The notes beneath the pieces are model-generated. The model saw nothing but the letters and a program-made list of their open reading frames with translations. It did no database searches and was not told where the DNA came from. Of a stretch of 64,000 nt of DNA, positions 10,436 through 22,070 are shown piece by piece (within the stretch, counting starts at the first letter, position 1; the number at the start of each line of letters is the position of its first letter). The DNA comes from Athripsodes cinereus. Its lineage: Eukaryota > Arthropoda > Insecta > Trichoptera > Leptoceridae. The translations under genes were made by a program, and so were the position numbers. The DNA lies in NCBI GenBank assembly GCA_947579605.1, contig OX388319.1, forward strand, positions 14,645,447 through 14,709,446. Direction: 5' to 3'.

Positions 10436-11679
10436 AGTAGTATTTTACGATTTATTATAATACGAATTGATATTTTTTGTAAAAAATCTATCCAAATCTG
10501 ACTTAATATGAAAATTAAATAAAACTAATAATTATTGTTTTACTTTGTTTCAGGTACCTACCACACTATTGACAGCTCACTTAATTTAATTTGGAAAAAG
10601 CTCACAATTTATTCCTGTGAAATCTAAAAGGCAAGTTACTCTTCAATATTACAAATTCCATTTTAATCTAAGAACTGCCCTTTCAATGTAATAGAAAAAT
10701 TAGAAAAAAATATGTTGACGATTAATTCTTTTCTGAGAATTCTATGAAGAATTTTATTACACATATTTGCATTAATTTTCATAATACGAATATGAATAAT
10801 ATGAAAAAAGCCCACAACAAAGATTTAAAAATGTTTAATTCATATTCAAACTAATATTGGATGACATTTTTATGACCGATATTTGTTTTGAAAGATATAT
10901 AACAAATGTCATAGTAATGCCACTCCTAAAAATGATTAATGTGTGGTTCGCACACAATCCACATAGTCCCTAAGCTCCAACGTTATCGCAAGTTTAGTGT
11001 CGTAATACTATAGTAATAATTTATTTTATTAAATTTTTATAAATTTATCTCCGTTATTATATAATACACCAGTTTAAAATTATGTAAATTAATTCTAGAA
11101 TATTTTTTATTTCCCTGTGGAATATGGATAAATCCCACTAAATTTGCAATATTATTTTTATTTCCGATTAACTCGACTATTGCTCAGTACCATTTATTTG
11201 TATCACACCTTATCAATGAATTTTGTAATATACTTTGTTTAAAATTGTGCAATAAAGTTTATTATAAATTGTAACATTATAATGTAGTGATTCATAAATA
11301 TCACCCAAAAAATGTAATAATCTGTAATTTTGGTTCTTTTGGATTAACTGGTAAAAATCGCGCCCTTTGAGAATCTCACACTTTATTATTATTATTGATT
11401 GCATTTAAAACGAATAATATGTTTTTGGTAAAATTTCTTGAATTTCATGTTCAGAAAGCAATAAATAAAATAAAATAATCACGATATCAAATTAACTATT
11501 TGAGACGGATGACATAATTATTATCTCATCGCTGAATGATGGTTCTAGTCTTATACGTAATAACTTATATTATATTTTTGCAGTCTAGGAAACTTATGAA
11601 CAAAATGTCTATTCAATAAATAAATATTAAGAAAAAAGTTTATCGTTTCATCCTTTCTCTTTTTGTACCAAAACTATTG
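10436..11679. other. No recognisable feature
   Basis: AT-rich DNA; no ORF, repeat family or local tandem array found. Confidence 0.45.
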
Positions 11680-11774
11680 GTGTGTTGTCGCTAAGACTAT
11701 AGTGTATTGTCGCTAAGACTATAGTGTATTGTCGCAAAGACTATAGTGTATTGTCGCTAAGACTATAGTGTATT
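11680..11774. repeat. 22-bp minisatellite, about 4.3 units
   Basis: The unit GTGTATTGTCGCTAAGACTA plus TA repeats at 11,680, 11,702, 11,724 and 11,746 with only one or two changes per unit (GTGTG at the first, CGCAAAG in the third), then a partial unit. Confidence 0.9.
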
Positions 11775-12303
11775 TTCGGGGTAGGTACTATTTTTCACTT
11801 CACTTCTACATTAAATTCTGTTTGTGCGTACGTGTGTACGTTGTTCAGGAAATTCATATCTTCCGCAGTATATGGTGGGCGCTGCCCTCATAAATAGTTC
11901 ATAAAAATACGGAAAACCTATTCCGTTCGAAGAACTCAAAGAAGTAATAGGTTTATGTAGAAATAATGTCTAATCACTTTGCGTCTTTTAAGGGGTAGCC
12001 AGTAAGTACTTAGACAAAATACACACATCATCGCATGACACAGCAATACGTATTATTGGCATGTCATGCCCTTTTACTCTATTACGTGACTCTCTTAAAG
12101 TCCTGGAACATACCTAATAATAAAACTAGAAATGAAAAATATAATGTTTTGAAAAATTTGTGTTTGATCACTGCCAACTAAGCTCCCTTGTCCATAAATG
12201 CTGACCATGTGATGAAGAGCAGATTTAGGCTACTCTCGAACGCAAATCATATCAAGAACCGTACCGTATCGCAACAACTTCAGACTGAAAATAAGTTGTA
12301 TTT
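11775..12303. other. No recognisable feature
   Basis: Somewhat less AT-rich than its neighbours, but no supported ORF or repeat. Confidence 0.4.
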
Positions 12304-12546
12304 TATCTATCTATCTATACCATCACTCCATCTCTCACAAATGGGGTAGACAATACACTTACCTCACACAATAAACATGTACGTTTGTCCACAAATAAAT
12401 AATAAATTATTATATGGTTTATCATGTACAAAATTTACGTTGTCAATAATAAATAATACTTACATTAAATTTAAAAAAAAACGACTAGATAGGATGGGTG
12501 GCATGCGTCATCTCTGAATTCAGGATGTTTAGTATGCTAAGTTATA
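12304..12546 (-). mobile_element. SINE-A copy with internal insertion
   Basis: An (ATCT)n microsatellite tail (12,304-12,318), TACCATCACTCCATCTCTCA and AATGGGGTAGAC give the tail. The mid domain (GATGGGTGGCATGCGTCATC) resumes at 12,494 after an unassigned AT-rich insert (about 12,396-12,484). Confidence 0.65.
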
Positions 12547-12764
12547 ATATTAAAAAAAAACTATACATTATGAATAAAACTGTATGAAGCCATATATATA
12601 TTGTTTATGATTTAAAAACTTTCGACTGAAAAAAACATGTATGTGTATAAACTTCATATTATTATTTTTGCTTTATGTTTTTGACATTTGATTAGCAACA
12701 GAAGAAAACTCATAACTCTGTTTTGATTAAATAATATTATTATTATATTATCAAATTCTCAAGG

Positions 12765-13145
12765 GTGGCCGCGCGTTGAGTAAGAGAAATCGGCGTACAT
12801 CTATGAGAAATTGCATAAATGTGGAGGAAGCGAAAGAAATGCGTAAAAATAGATTAATATGGAATTCCTTTCTTTTTGCTTACCCCACTTGGATTTGTTT
12901 TGTTTCATATATGTTGTTTGCTTCTCTCGTATAGAGGTACATCGAAGGAGTTTAGTCAAAAGATTTCACACGGAGGTTTTGGCCGGCCAGCCCTTCAGGC
13001 TGCCCACTATGGCGCCTCCGTTGTGGACAAGATTTGTTAAGTGTAGAATTTCGGATAAATGGAAGTCCTCAGACTTCTGCGCTATCCGGGTGGTCGGTGG
13101 GTCCTTCAATGTATTTACCCCACTTGGAATATGCCGTGAGGGAAA
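12765..13145 (+). pseudogene. NLR-1 3' relic, split by a 221-bp insertion
   Basis: The plus strand encodes GRALSKRNRRTSMRNCINVE followed by EAKEMRKNR, then AYPTW. This is the C-terminus of NLR-1 (compare RRACMRNCMTVTEAK in the intact copy). The tail resumes at 13,115 as TTACCCCACTTGGAATATGC then CGTGAGG. The two parts rejoin once the insertion at 12,894-13,114 is removed. Confidence 0.75.
12894..13114 (-). mobile_element. 221-bp insertion with 14-bp TSD, possible retrocopy
   Basis: Identical 14-mers TTACCCCACTTGGA flank it at 12880-12893 and 13115-13128. Read on the minus strand it ends in an A-rich stretch (GAAACAAAACAAA), as a retroposed transcript would. A minus frame of about 48 codons includes SEDFHLSEILHLTNLVHNGG, then a stop. 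Its GC content is higher than its surroundings. The source is unidentified: it could be a 5'-truncated processed pseudogene or an unknown SINE. Confidence 0.6.
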
Positions 13146-13424
13146 AGTGTAGTATTATATTTTTTTATAACTCGGCCGTTAATTGGCATCCACACTTCTC
13201 AACATAATCTAATTTTACCTTAAGAACACGTGTCTTTTCAGCAACATTCTCACATCAAAAAAGCATGCACATAACAAAGTATACGGCTAAAGCCTTTACA
13301 GTAGAATAACTTTAAAAAAAAACAACATTTGTACTTAAAACAAACACAGTCAACACATTATAACATTAGATTTATGTTCTATTTTTATAATAACAAATAT
13401 CTGAACAACATCATATATTATTAA

Positions 13425-13470
13425 GTAAAGGGTTGGAGACCTTTTTTGTACCGGGACTCCACAGGCTGAT
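13425..13470 (-). mobile_element. SINE-A head fragment
   Basis: GGAGACCTTTTTTGTACCGG then GACTCCACAGG matches the SINE-A 5' end on the minus strand. Confidence 0.5.
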
Positions 13471-13904
13471 TATCTTTTAATAAATAATTATTTTTTAATA
13501 ACAGTATCATGTAGTCATTAATATTCACAGTGATTTAAAACAATATTTAAATTAAAATAAACAATATCATTTGCACTCCACTAGCATGTATCTCCGATAA
13601 GTGAGCGCGTAATAAAATATTTTAAAATCAGTTGAGATCAATATTCAAATCTCCTTCTTCCTTCTTTAATAGATCTGTAGTTGTTTCTACGGCGTTGAAG
13701 TCCTCTGGGACACAGAGCTCCAACTATCTTACCATCTCTCTGCAAGTCTTCTTGGTTGACAAGTTCCCGTTGACACGTTGTTTGTGGCTACTTGAAGGAG
13801 TCTTATCACCGCTCATTCGTTCTACGTGGTCGCGCTAGAAGCGTCTTCTTTTTCTACTCCATGCAAATCGCAGCAATGAAAATGGAATAAAAATAAATTT
13901 TATT
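13471..13904. other. No recognisable feature
   Basis: An open frame of 68 codons at 13,632-13,838 (+) has no recognisable domain and is not called. Confidence 0.4.
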
Positions 13905-14046
13905 TTTAGACACATTCAATGTCTTCATTTCGGCGATGAAGTGTGCTACACATCAGTATGGAACAGAGAGGATAGCTTGCATGTTTATTTCATGCAGTAA
14001 GTCTACAAACTTCCCCACTTGCGGGGTCACCATGATGGTATACATT
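13905..14046 (+). mobile_element. SINE-A 3' two-thirds
   Basis: Mid domain (CGGCGATGAAGTGTGCTACA), hairpin region and tail (CCCCACTTGCGGGGTCACCA then TGATGGTATA); head absent. Confidence 0.7.
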
Positions 14047-14177
14047 AAATTAATTTTAAATTTTTCCGAATTGTGAAAAAAAATATTCTTTTATCCATTT
14101 TAACAAATCATGCCAACCATAAAATATGGCAGCCTTAAAAGCACCAACTTTGATAATGAATATAATATGTATCTAAA

Positions 14178-14275
14178 AATCACGGTTTATCCAACAAGTG
14201 GGGTAAACAATGCTCTAATTGCATGTAATAAGTATACAAAATAACTCTTTGTGCCATAAAAATATGTGATTTTTC
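14178..14275 (-). mobile_element. SINE-A 3' fragment
   Basis: CAACAAGTGGGGTAAACAAT then GCATGTAATAAG and TTTGTGCCATAAAAA; tail and hairpin only. Confidence 0.55.
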
Positions 14276-14824
14276 CGTTGTCGTACGTTATTTCACCTTC
14301 AAACACTTTACAATTTTATATTTTTAGATTTCAAATAGGTACTTATTATTTTATTATAATAGGTAATTAATATTCAAATTAATATTTTGGATAATTTATG
14401 CATTGTTAATTACTGTGCATAACACAGAATTTCAAAAATCATTACAATACACGAGTTTCTCCAATGTTATTGTTTTAATATTTGGTATCTCAATAGTTTC
14501 TAAGTAATTTTTGCTGATTTAGGTAATTAATAACAAATTCACAATTAATTTTAAGCACGTGTTCATCTATTATCTTAATATTACTAATATGGAACTAGAA
14601 TTATTTGAAAAACATTATATCAAATGTGACATCCTACCTTCTAGTAAATTTTAACTATTGGAAATTGAAAACCCGTGCCATCAATCTAAGAAATTTTCAA
14701 GCTAGAATAATATTTAACACAGATTTTTTTTTTAATGGGTCATCCTAAAATGACTATCAAAGACGGCAAAATTCTGCCTTCAATGGTCCTCCATGGAGTA
14801 CAGGATTAAAACCAACTTCCACCA
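14276..14824. other. No recognisable feature
   Basis: AT-rich, no supported gene or repeat. Confidence 0.4.
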
Positions 14825-14890
14825 ACCAGAACCTCTTTGCGACTATTGAGTCACTTCTCCCACGGCATTCCCAGCGCTCTGATGGTGTAG
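14825..14890 (-). pseudogene. NLR-2 C-terminal relic
   Basis: The reverse complement contains GCCGTGGGAGAAGTGACTCA preceded by CAGAGCGCTGGGAAT, matching the NLR-2 stretch at 55,903-55,945. No tail is visible, so it is an internal fragment. Confidence 0.55.
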
Positions 14891-15562
14891 TTATCAAAAG
14901 AACGATGTGTTATGAAAGAGGAACGTCCTGGTAAGCGGAACTCTTATTGATGAAAGAGCAGATCTTCAGATAAGCGTGATAATTTTTTTATGACATTAAT
15001 GTTTGTAGATACGAATACTGGTTTATTGTGAAAGAGAGACGTTCAAACTGACGGAAACCTTGTGAATGAAAAATACTGCTCTTTTTGGACAACTAACATC
15101 GAAAATTCTCAGTAAAACACGAGCTCTGCCAGGGCTACCGTCTCTCATTGCTGAGTCAGCTACAGCTCATTGTAGCATCATTATTTGAGGCGTACTCATT
15201 TTACCCAAAATCCAAGAACATACATTTAATAAACCATAATAAATAACTGTTTACTTTTCGTGCAATCTGACATGCTTTTTGATAGTAGTGACCAATCAAA
15301 AAGCTCTTGTTATCGACCAAAACACTGCGTTCACTCCATTATTCAACAAAACCTCGCACTTGCACGCGATTTCTGTATTACATATCCGATATCGAAACGA
15401 GACTGCACTATGTCACGAGACGACATTTTTCAAAATACCGCCCTACGAAGTTTTGAAGATATAATTACATTTGCTACGCACATTTTGTGTGTTAACACAA
15501 AATTATTGTCAAAAATTAATTTAGATTATTGGTCCTACTAATAATTTCAAAACATAATATAT
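14891..15562. other. No recognisable feature
   Basis: The open frames at 15,260-15,541 (+) have no recognisable product. Confidence 0.4.
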
Positions 15563-15607
15563 TCCTGTGCTCCCGAGAGGAGCGTTGAGGGCAATGATGA
15601 TGATGTA
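15563..15607 (+). mobile_element. NLR-2 extreme 3' end with (GAT)n tail
   Basis: CTGTGCTCCCGAGAGGAGCG, TTGAGGGC and (ATG)n are nearly identical to the NLR-2 ends at 55,979 and 33,496. Only the final ~45 bp of the lineage was inserted. Confidence 0.75.
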
Positions 15608-15619
15608 TTGGGTAGGAAT

Positions 15620-15758
15620 GGCCTGCGATGAGGTTTGCCACCCATCCTGAATATCTCTTTTTTTTGTTGGCACGGAAAGGACGGCATGTATGTTTTCTAC
15701 ATGTGGCTGGTCTGCTGGCAACCTCACTTGTGGGATATGCCGTGATGGTAAAATATAT
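15620..15758 (+). mobile_element. SINE-A 3' two-thirds
   Basis: Mid domain (GCGATGAGGTTTGCCACCCA), TTGGCACGGAAAGGAC, a hairpin remnant and an intact tail (CTTGTGGGATATGCCGTGAT). It follows the NLR-2 tail by about 12 bp. Confidence 0.8.
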
Positions 15759-15774
15759 ATTGTCAAAATAAAAC

Positions 15775-15900
15775 GTGTTTTTAAGGATCGATAGAATATT
15801 TACGAGATCCGAGGACCACAAGGCTATTTTCATAAACCACTTTAGCCAAAATTCTACATAGCGTAGTTTCACTCCGACATACAGAGAGGTATAATTATTA
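15775..15900. repeat. Dispersed repeat shared with 51,540-51,650
   Basis: CCAAAATTCTACATAGCGTA then CTCCGACATACAGAG recurs at 51,609-51,648 (CCAAATTCTACATAGTGTAT, TTCCGACATACAGAG). Family unknown. Confidence 0.5.
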
Positions 15901-16230
15901 TTATTTGAATTATATATGATATTGGAAGTAAAAGTAAATGTTTATGTTATATTGTACATACAGTTGGTAAAACTATTTTGTAAGCGTTGTAAGAAATATC
16001 GGTTATATCGCATTATTGTACAATATATTGGACGAAAATTAAACGCAAATAAATCGAATTGCGCCAGTTTTCTATAAAATGAGTGAAATATAAATATAGT
16101 CAGGAACTATAAACTGGGTTTTCACTTCCTCCAAATTGTGGATTTTAATGATGACGAGTTTATTAAACAGTATTCGAAATATTAATTGACATTTAATAAA
16201 TCTTTGAAAACTGAGCAGTAGGTACTATTT

Positions 16231-16304
16231 TGCCCATACCAAGGATCGAACCCACGACTTCTCGATTGCAAGGTGAATGTGTTAGCCACTGAATTACCTC
16301 ATAG
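16231..16304 (-). repeat. tRNA-like sequence (SINE head or tRNA relic)
   Basis: The reverse complement has a B-box (GGGTTCGATCC), an A-box-like TAATTCAGTGGCTAAC and an anticodon-arm-like CACCTTGCAATCGAG. The acceptor stem does not pair, so a working tRNA gene is unlikely. No SINE-T body is obvious beside it. Confidence 0.55.
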
Positions 16305-17435
16305 AATAAATTATGATAATGTTGCTATATTATAAATTATACCGTTGTTTACGTATAACATAAATGTGAAATACTTTGAAAAACGCATGATGCATAAGTC
16401 TTCATGCTTGCGAATCGGCACAGGCTGGTTAGTAATACTCTTTTAAGCAGGACAACGTTCCAATTCTTCTATATCATGCTTATCGGTTGTCTTAGAATGT
16501 TTGTTTGTTTTTGGGAATTTTTCATAGATATCTTAACTCAACAGCAAAATACTCGGACATGTTACCTCGTAGGTGTAGGTACATATCATTGCAGTTTATT
16601 TGAAACAATATTGGAAGTAGTCAATTTTTTTTTGACATTGTCCATCAAAAATTTCATATTCTATGTACATATCGAACACTCTTTAATGACTCATTGACTA
16701 ACCATTCTTATTCATTTTTACTATGTATTGCAGTTGTCAATTATTAATTACTTTTACTAGTTGGTACAATGATTATTTGTTCGGCAAGTGTGGATGCATC
16801 TTTTGACGGAAATCGGTACGCCGCAAATAGTCAACCCCGATTTCGTTCAAGTCAATGTATGAAAAACGTGTTGAGATGGATAATCCTGGTTAAGGTTAGC
16901 ACGAGTAGGTTTTTTTATTTAATAAATAATAATAATACGTACTTAGCAATGCTATTTTCATCGCCTTTATTATATTAATATTAATAATAATATTTTTGAA
17001 TGAAATGAAACGAACCAAATAGTTCGTAGGCGTATGTAGGCTATGTACTTCTCAAAGTATTGTTTGTCATGGGTTGTTCAACTTGATATTTCTTTTTAAG
17101 CAACAAAGTTTTTTATCATAAAATGGTCCATATTGTCAGTCGATGGTAGATTGTGAAAGATAATACGAGTTTATTTCTTAATTAACACTTATTTAGTGTT
17201 TCCACGGTACTTCATTGTTTAAAAACCGTGAATCTGCTATCAACGCTAAAAAAATTCCGTGAAAAATGGTGGTACTGAACGAAGGTTTATTTCGAAAAAA
17301 ATTTGGAAGATGAAAAACAAAGTTTGATAAGTTTATTTGGTTATTATAACTGTGCTTTGCTTAAATTTTCCTGACGATTCTAAAAGACAAATCAATGGTC
17401 TACGTAGGACTACCAATTAGTTATTTATACAGCTA
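16305..17435. other. No recognisable feature
   Basis: Two short open frames (16,404-16,697 and 16,769-16,978, +) lack any recognisable domain and are AT-driven. Confidence 0.4.
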
Positions 17436-17652
17436 TTCCTGTCCGCTGCTGAACATAAGTTTTTTCCATATGTCTCCCTGCATCTCTATTCTAGTCTTTC
17501 TGTAATCAGTCACCAGCAATCCTTTTAATGTCATCATTAGACCATCTTGTAGTGGATCTTTCTCTTTTTTTTTGTCTTCACGTGGTCTCTACTTCACTAC
17601 CCTTTTCGTCCATCTTTGGTCACTATGTCTGGCAATATGCCCTACACCATGA
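17436..17652 (-). pseudogene. NLR-4 non-LTR retrotransposon C-terminal relic
   Basis: The minus strand encodes GHIARHSDQRWTKRVVK, then RSTTRWSNDDIKRIAGD, then RKTRIEMQGDMWKKL and FSSGQE. This pattern (GH..R..D.RW, GR...RW.DD, AG..W...A.....W) is the C-terminal end of a common insect endonuclease/reverse-transcriptase lineage, distinct from NLR-1 to NLR-3. Frameshifts and a stop show decay. Confidence 0.7.
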
Positions 17653-18009
17653 TGATTATACATTGCGAATGATAAGAAAGAATAAAATGATATAAAACTA
17701 CGTTTTGGTTGATCATAGCTGTTTTAGAATTTGCCACACACGTGGTTTTGGCATACCAACTTAAAAAATTTATTTACCTTCCTTAAGTGAATCTAAATTT
17801 AACATATTATATTTCAATTCATAATTTAATAAATAGTATTTATACAAAAGGTAATAAGTCTGAGTCTTTGAATCAAAAACAGTTGATCGATTTTTCTGAA
17901 TTTTTATTTTGATGTCCAAAGATGATTATAATTTAACATACAAAATTTACGCGATAGCATATCCAAAGGAGAAACAAATGTAACAATAAAATAAAACCAA
18001 GGAAACCAT
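17653..18009. other. No recognisable feature
   Basis: AT-rich; nothing supported. Confidence 0.4.
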
Positions 18010-18250
18010 TTGCCTCCCATCTCGAATGTCTTATTTATTTTTTTATATATTAATGAAAAGATCTACAGCGAAAGTATCTTCACAACACAGTTTGGAGCAA
18101 GAATAACTGTTTTAATTTTTCGTTTGGAACAAGAATTACCTATAGTCTTAATATTTTATTGGCACGGAGAAGACAGCCTGCATGTTTATCACATTCAAGC
18201 TATTCTGTTTGCTATCCCACTTAAGGGATTTGCTGTAATGCTATTGTAGT
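18010..18250 (+). mobile_element. SINE-A copy with internal insertion
   Basis: The mid domain (TTGCCTCCCATCTCGAATGT) is followed by about 100 bp of unrelated sequence. TATTGGCACGGAGAAGACAG and a degraded tail (CCCACTTAAGGGATTTGCTG) then resume. Confidence 0.6.
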
Positions 18251-18639
18251 AGTAATGAGAGTAAACAAGAAAACGTATTTCTACATTGAACAACTCCACA
18301 TTCATTACTTGAAATATGATTTATAGTTACTCCATCATAAGAGTTGCACGATTTTCATTATCGTATCATTTTCACTACTATTATTATTATATCATTACAC
18401 ACACTTTGTTCCCCAAAATAATATTGAGTAAATATAATAAAGTAGGTTGTACACCCCTTTTAATATGACGTGTCAACAACCAATCAGCCTGCAATGGTTT
18501 CTCCTCTTCTGTACTTGACGTAACAGTGAAAAAAAAATAAACTCTGAGATAAAAACAATGTTGTGGACAAAACCCGAATAATCTTTAAATTTTATACAGC
18601 TAACGCTTCATTGTTTTCATTTGTTTTATCTTTATTGCA
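18251..18639. other. No recognisable feature
   Basis: AT-rich; nothing supported. Confidence 0.4.
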
Positions 18640-18905
18640 TCACATTATGGCATCTACATAAACATGCAAGTCGTCTTTTCAGTGTCAATTAAAAATAAGA
18701 CATTCAGAATGGGTGGCATACCTCATCACTGAATGGAATATGTTAAATGCTTTATTCATAATATTTACGAATACCAGCCTTTGAAGTATACTCGAAAACT
18801 TGTAGAAAAGAGCGGCAAACATATTTTTCTATTCTATTCTATCTTTAAAAGCCAGCCACTCGTTAACAAGTGATCAGGACCTATTCTTTGTCGGGAAGGT
18901 TGATA
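18640..18905 (-). mobile_element. SINE-A copy, head interrupted
   Basis: Hairpin remnant (AAACATGCAAGTCGTC), mid domain (CAGAATGGGTGGCATACCTC), a head piece (ATACTCGAAAACTTGTAGAA) and, after about 50 bp of other sequence, CCTATTCTTTGTCGGGAAG. Confidence 0.65.
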
Positions 18906-19707
18906 GATATGTAAAATTTTCGGACTTGAAAAAATGCTGTGACATTGGCCATTATATTTTTTTTAATTCGAACCGTTATATTTCCGTCATATAATGTGTA
19001 TTAAAACCTTAAGGTACCTAATTAAAACCCTTTTTTCATGTTTGTTAACAATAAACTCGCCTTTTCCACCCTTTACCCACTTTTTCGTTGTATGAAGTTA
19101 TTGTAATAAGGAAACATTCCGCTTAAATAGTTGCGATAATGGACTTGCAATGCAAAATTGTACAATTTATGGGACGATGATATTATATAACTGATGATTT
19201 TATTTCACGGAAGGATTGTATCGTGACCTGTTTGTTTTTTCTTTCAATTTCAAAATGATTTTTTAAAAGTTTATACAATACAATTTTCTTGGTTTCACAT
19301 ACTTGACTCGCGACCCATCTTTTCGCGAGGTAAGCTTTGTCTACTTAAGCTACCGAGCGACATATGGAAGGCTTATAAAATTTGCTTCTTTTAGAATAAT
19401 ATGCTCCAACGACAGCTTCATGTGTGGGTATTATTCTAGTATTGAAAAATATGGATTACGTGTTTAATTTCCATCTGAAGATTTAGCAAATAAAGTGATG
19501 TTGTCTTTTCTAAAACTTCTATGACAGTTTCGTGTGTTAATAACACCAACATTTATAAATATGTATGTTACCTCAAACAAAGGTTAATTTGTAAAAAACT
19601 TCACAAAACGTTTTGTTCAATGATAAGTTATGCTACTCCTTTCTTGGATCTATTATTTTTTATAACTCAGGGATGACAACCTGTGCATTCATCAAATACA
19701 TAAAAAT
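18906..19707. other. No recognisable feature
   Basis: AT-rich; no supported gene or family. Confidence 0.4.
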
Positions 19708-19900
19708 CTACTGGCTATAAAATTTGTAAGAGATGCCGTGATAGATGCCGGGTTAGTTGTAAGACATCGCATTTTAGCGATAAACTCGCCCTCTGTACAT
19801 TGAATTGTATAACTGATATTTATTTTGTAATATTGTAACCAATATATAGTGAAGAATAAAATAAATATAAATAGCTATACCATCACGAAATAACACACAA
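19708..19900 (+). mobile_element. SINE-A tail relics flanking an NLR-7 tail
   Basis: A plus SINE-A tail (GTAAGAGATGCCGTGATAGA, 19,726-19,745) is followed by an NLR-7 3' tail (19,755-19,872). The latter has hairpin ATCGCATTTTAGCGAT, AAACTCGCCCTCTGTACATT and an AATAAAATAAATA tail. A minus SINE-A tail (TATACCATCACGAAATAACA) follows. Confidence 0.55.
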
Positions 19901-19910
19901 TTTGAGTACC

Positions 19911-20519
19911 CAGGGGGTCTATTCTCCAATCTCGATTGATGGATGTCGCAATCGAGATTTTATTACTTTCGATCGATTCCTTCAAAACCCTATTCTTGAA
20001 AGTCGTATACGACAAATGTCACACGAAATCATGCGAGAATTTGTCGAGTGGTGTTTTACCAATCGAGATGAATGTCACACCAATCGACATGTCAAAAATT
20101 GATAAAAATGACGCCGTGAGTCACTCAATGGTTGTTTACATTTTGCATACGGTATAAAAATAAAATAAAGTGATGCCGGATTTATAAAGTTTTTTAGTTT
20201 AAATAAAAATATAACGAAAAGTTTGATATTGATTGTGACTCCTCATATAAAAGCGCCATCTTGTACGTCACGTGTCTCCCCACACGAAAGCGCCATCTCT
20301 TGAATAATTGTATAAATAAATGTCATTTTTCGATGACCACATACAAAAACATACGAAAAGTGCGACGTTGCCGGTAGCTTCTCTAATGTCGACCGTTTAA
20401 ATCTCGAGTGGCGTCAAGAATAGGGTCGTAGACTGCCATTCGACTTTTCGTGCGAGATAATTAATCGACATATCTCACAGGTGACATTAATCAATCGAGA
20501 TTGGAGAATAGGGCCCCTG
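19911..20519. mobile_element. 609-bp non-autonomous DNA transposon with 39-bp TIRs
   Basis: The first 39 bp and the reverse complement of the last 39 bp agree at 34 positions; the shared core is CTATTCTCCAATCTCGATTG. A second perfect inverted pair ACCCTATTCTTGA / TCAAGAATAGGGT (19987-19999, 20414-20426) lies inside, so each end carries CTATTCT twice. Short CAATCGAGAT-type words recur. There is no transposase frame. Superfamily is uncertain because the target duplication is not clear (TAC, or an AGTAC shared by both ends). Confidence 0.85.
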
Positions 20520-20591
20520 TACTGGAAATTGTACCAATAAGATTTGAGACAGTTAATATATAATATGTCACAGTACATTACTGTACAATTG

Positions 20592-20690
20592 ATGATGTAT
20601 AATGTCTTATTTGATATATTTACAGAACACTCAAAACTTCAAGAAAAGAGTGGAATCCCGTTCTTTGTCCTATGAAATATTTTCGGTTTA
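20592..20690 (-). mobile_element. SINE-A 5' half
   Basis: ATAATGTCTTATTTGATATA, TTTACAGAACACTCAAAACT and AAAGAGTGGAATCCCGTTCT; mid-to-head region, minus strand. Confidence 0.55.
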
Positions 20691-21651
20691 CATATTATAC
20701 ACTCGTATAAATAAGTTAATTTCGTCGTCGTTTTATTCGAAGAATACATTAACAACAATTTTCATAAAAGTTGTTAACACAAGAACATGAGATGAATAAT
20801 GCTTAATAACGTCGCGTTTACATTAATTTTATCATTTGTTCCGCTCGTTACTTCTTCATATTCTGATAAGAACCACTTAGGATGTTTGAAGATGTTCCCA
20901 TTCAATATTATAAAATTACATATAAATAATATAGAACAATAATAAGTACATACTTAAATGTTTTTTTTATTATTTTTATGTTATGCAGCTATGTAGACTT
21001 AGGATCGAAAGTGGACAAATTAAAAAAAAAAAAAAATTAAATATATTTTTGCCTAGCGTTCTATAAAATACATTTTATAAAATAGTAATATCCTGAGAGT
21101 GTGAAAACGAGCAGAGAAATATTATAATATTAACATCGAAACCAGTCAAAATCTTATTATTTTATGGACCTTACTGACATTTTATTATAAATGGATTTGT
21201 CCAGTTTCGAAACCAAACCACACGAGTATAAAACTCTTAAGTGGGTATATTATCAACATATTTGTCCATCAAATTCTTAACAACATACTACAGAAATGAT
21301 ATAGTCATCAAACAATTTGCTTGTTTCAATGCATAGACAATATTATTCTCTTTATATTACACAAATTTAGCGGGTAGCCAGTAGAATAATTGAACGTATC
21401 AACAAGGTAATTCAAATTAACTTCAATTTAAAATCAATATGAAATGTTTGTAGAGTATATATCGTATTTAATTCATCTCTCTTAATTTTTCTATATTTTT
21501 TTTAATTTAGCATTATTTTCGGCACCGTGATCTTTAACATGTTCAAGAAAATAAGTATGACAGACAACCACGTAAAACAATCATTCAAAAACATTTTATA
21601 ACCACAACTTTAATTCGATGTCAAAATGATATACTACATATGTACTACTAC
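20691..21651. other. No recognisable feature
   Basis: AT-rich with A-runs (about 21,022-21,038); no supported gene or family. Confidence 0.4.
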
Positions 21652-21765
21652 ATATACCATCACGTCATATATCTCAAGTGTGATAGCCAGCAGGCTAGCT
21701 ACATGTGATAAACATGTAAGCTATCCTCTACACATTGGTGGCAAACTTCATCGCTGAATTTTTTA
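21652..21765 (-). mobile_element. SINE-A 3' two-thirds
   Basis: TACCATCACGTCATATATCT, CAAGTGTGATAGCCAGC, hairpin ACATGTGATAAACATGT and mid domain TTGGTGGCAAACTTCATCGC. Shortened between hairpin and mid domain. Confidence 0.75.
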
Positions 21766-22003
21766 TCTAAAAGTATATCAAAATTCATAAGTAAGTAAGT
21801 ATAGGTATCATACGTAATAGCATGTCAAAGAAATCAAATTAAATATGCTGTCACCAGATTCCATAGATGTTCATTCAATATTTATATTCAATTGAATCAA
21901 CAATAATAAGGATAGTAAAATGTCATTATTTAATAAAAGTAGTGCAAATCTACTAGTCTCATTTGTACTGCTATTATCTTACCATACTTCTATTCTCTAT
22001 CAC

Positions 22004-22070
22004 ACCTGCCTTTTACATATATACCAACTTACATAAAAAGAGTAGGAGATCTATTCTTCACCAGAATCAC
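22004..22070 (-). mobile_element. SINE-A head relic
   Basis: CACCTGCCTTTTACATATAT then AAAGAGTAGGAGATCTATTC. Confidence 0.55.

Noticed and set aside
12859..13152. 97-codon plus-strand open frame
   Set aside because: Spans NLR-1 relic, the 221-bp insertion and the NLR-1 tail, so it is a chimeric chance frame.
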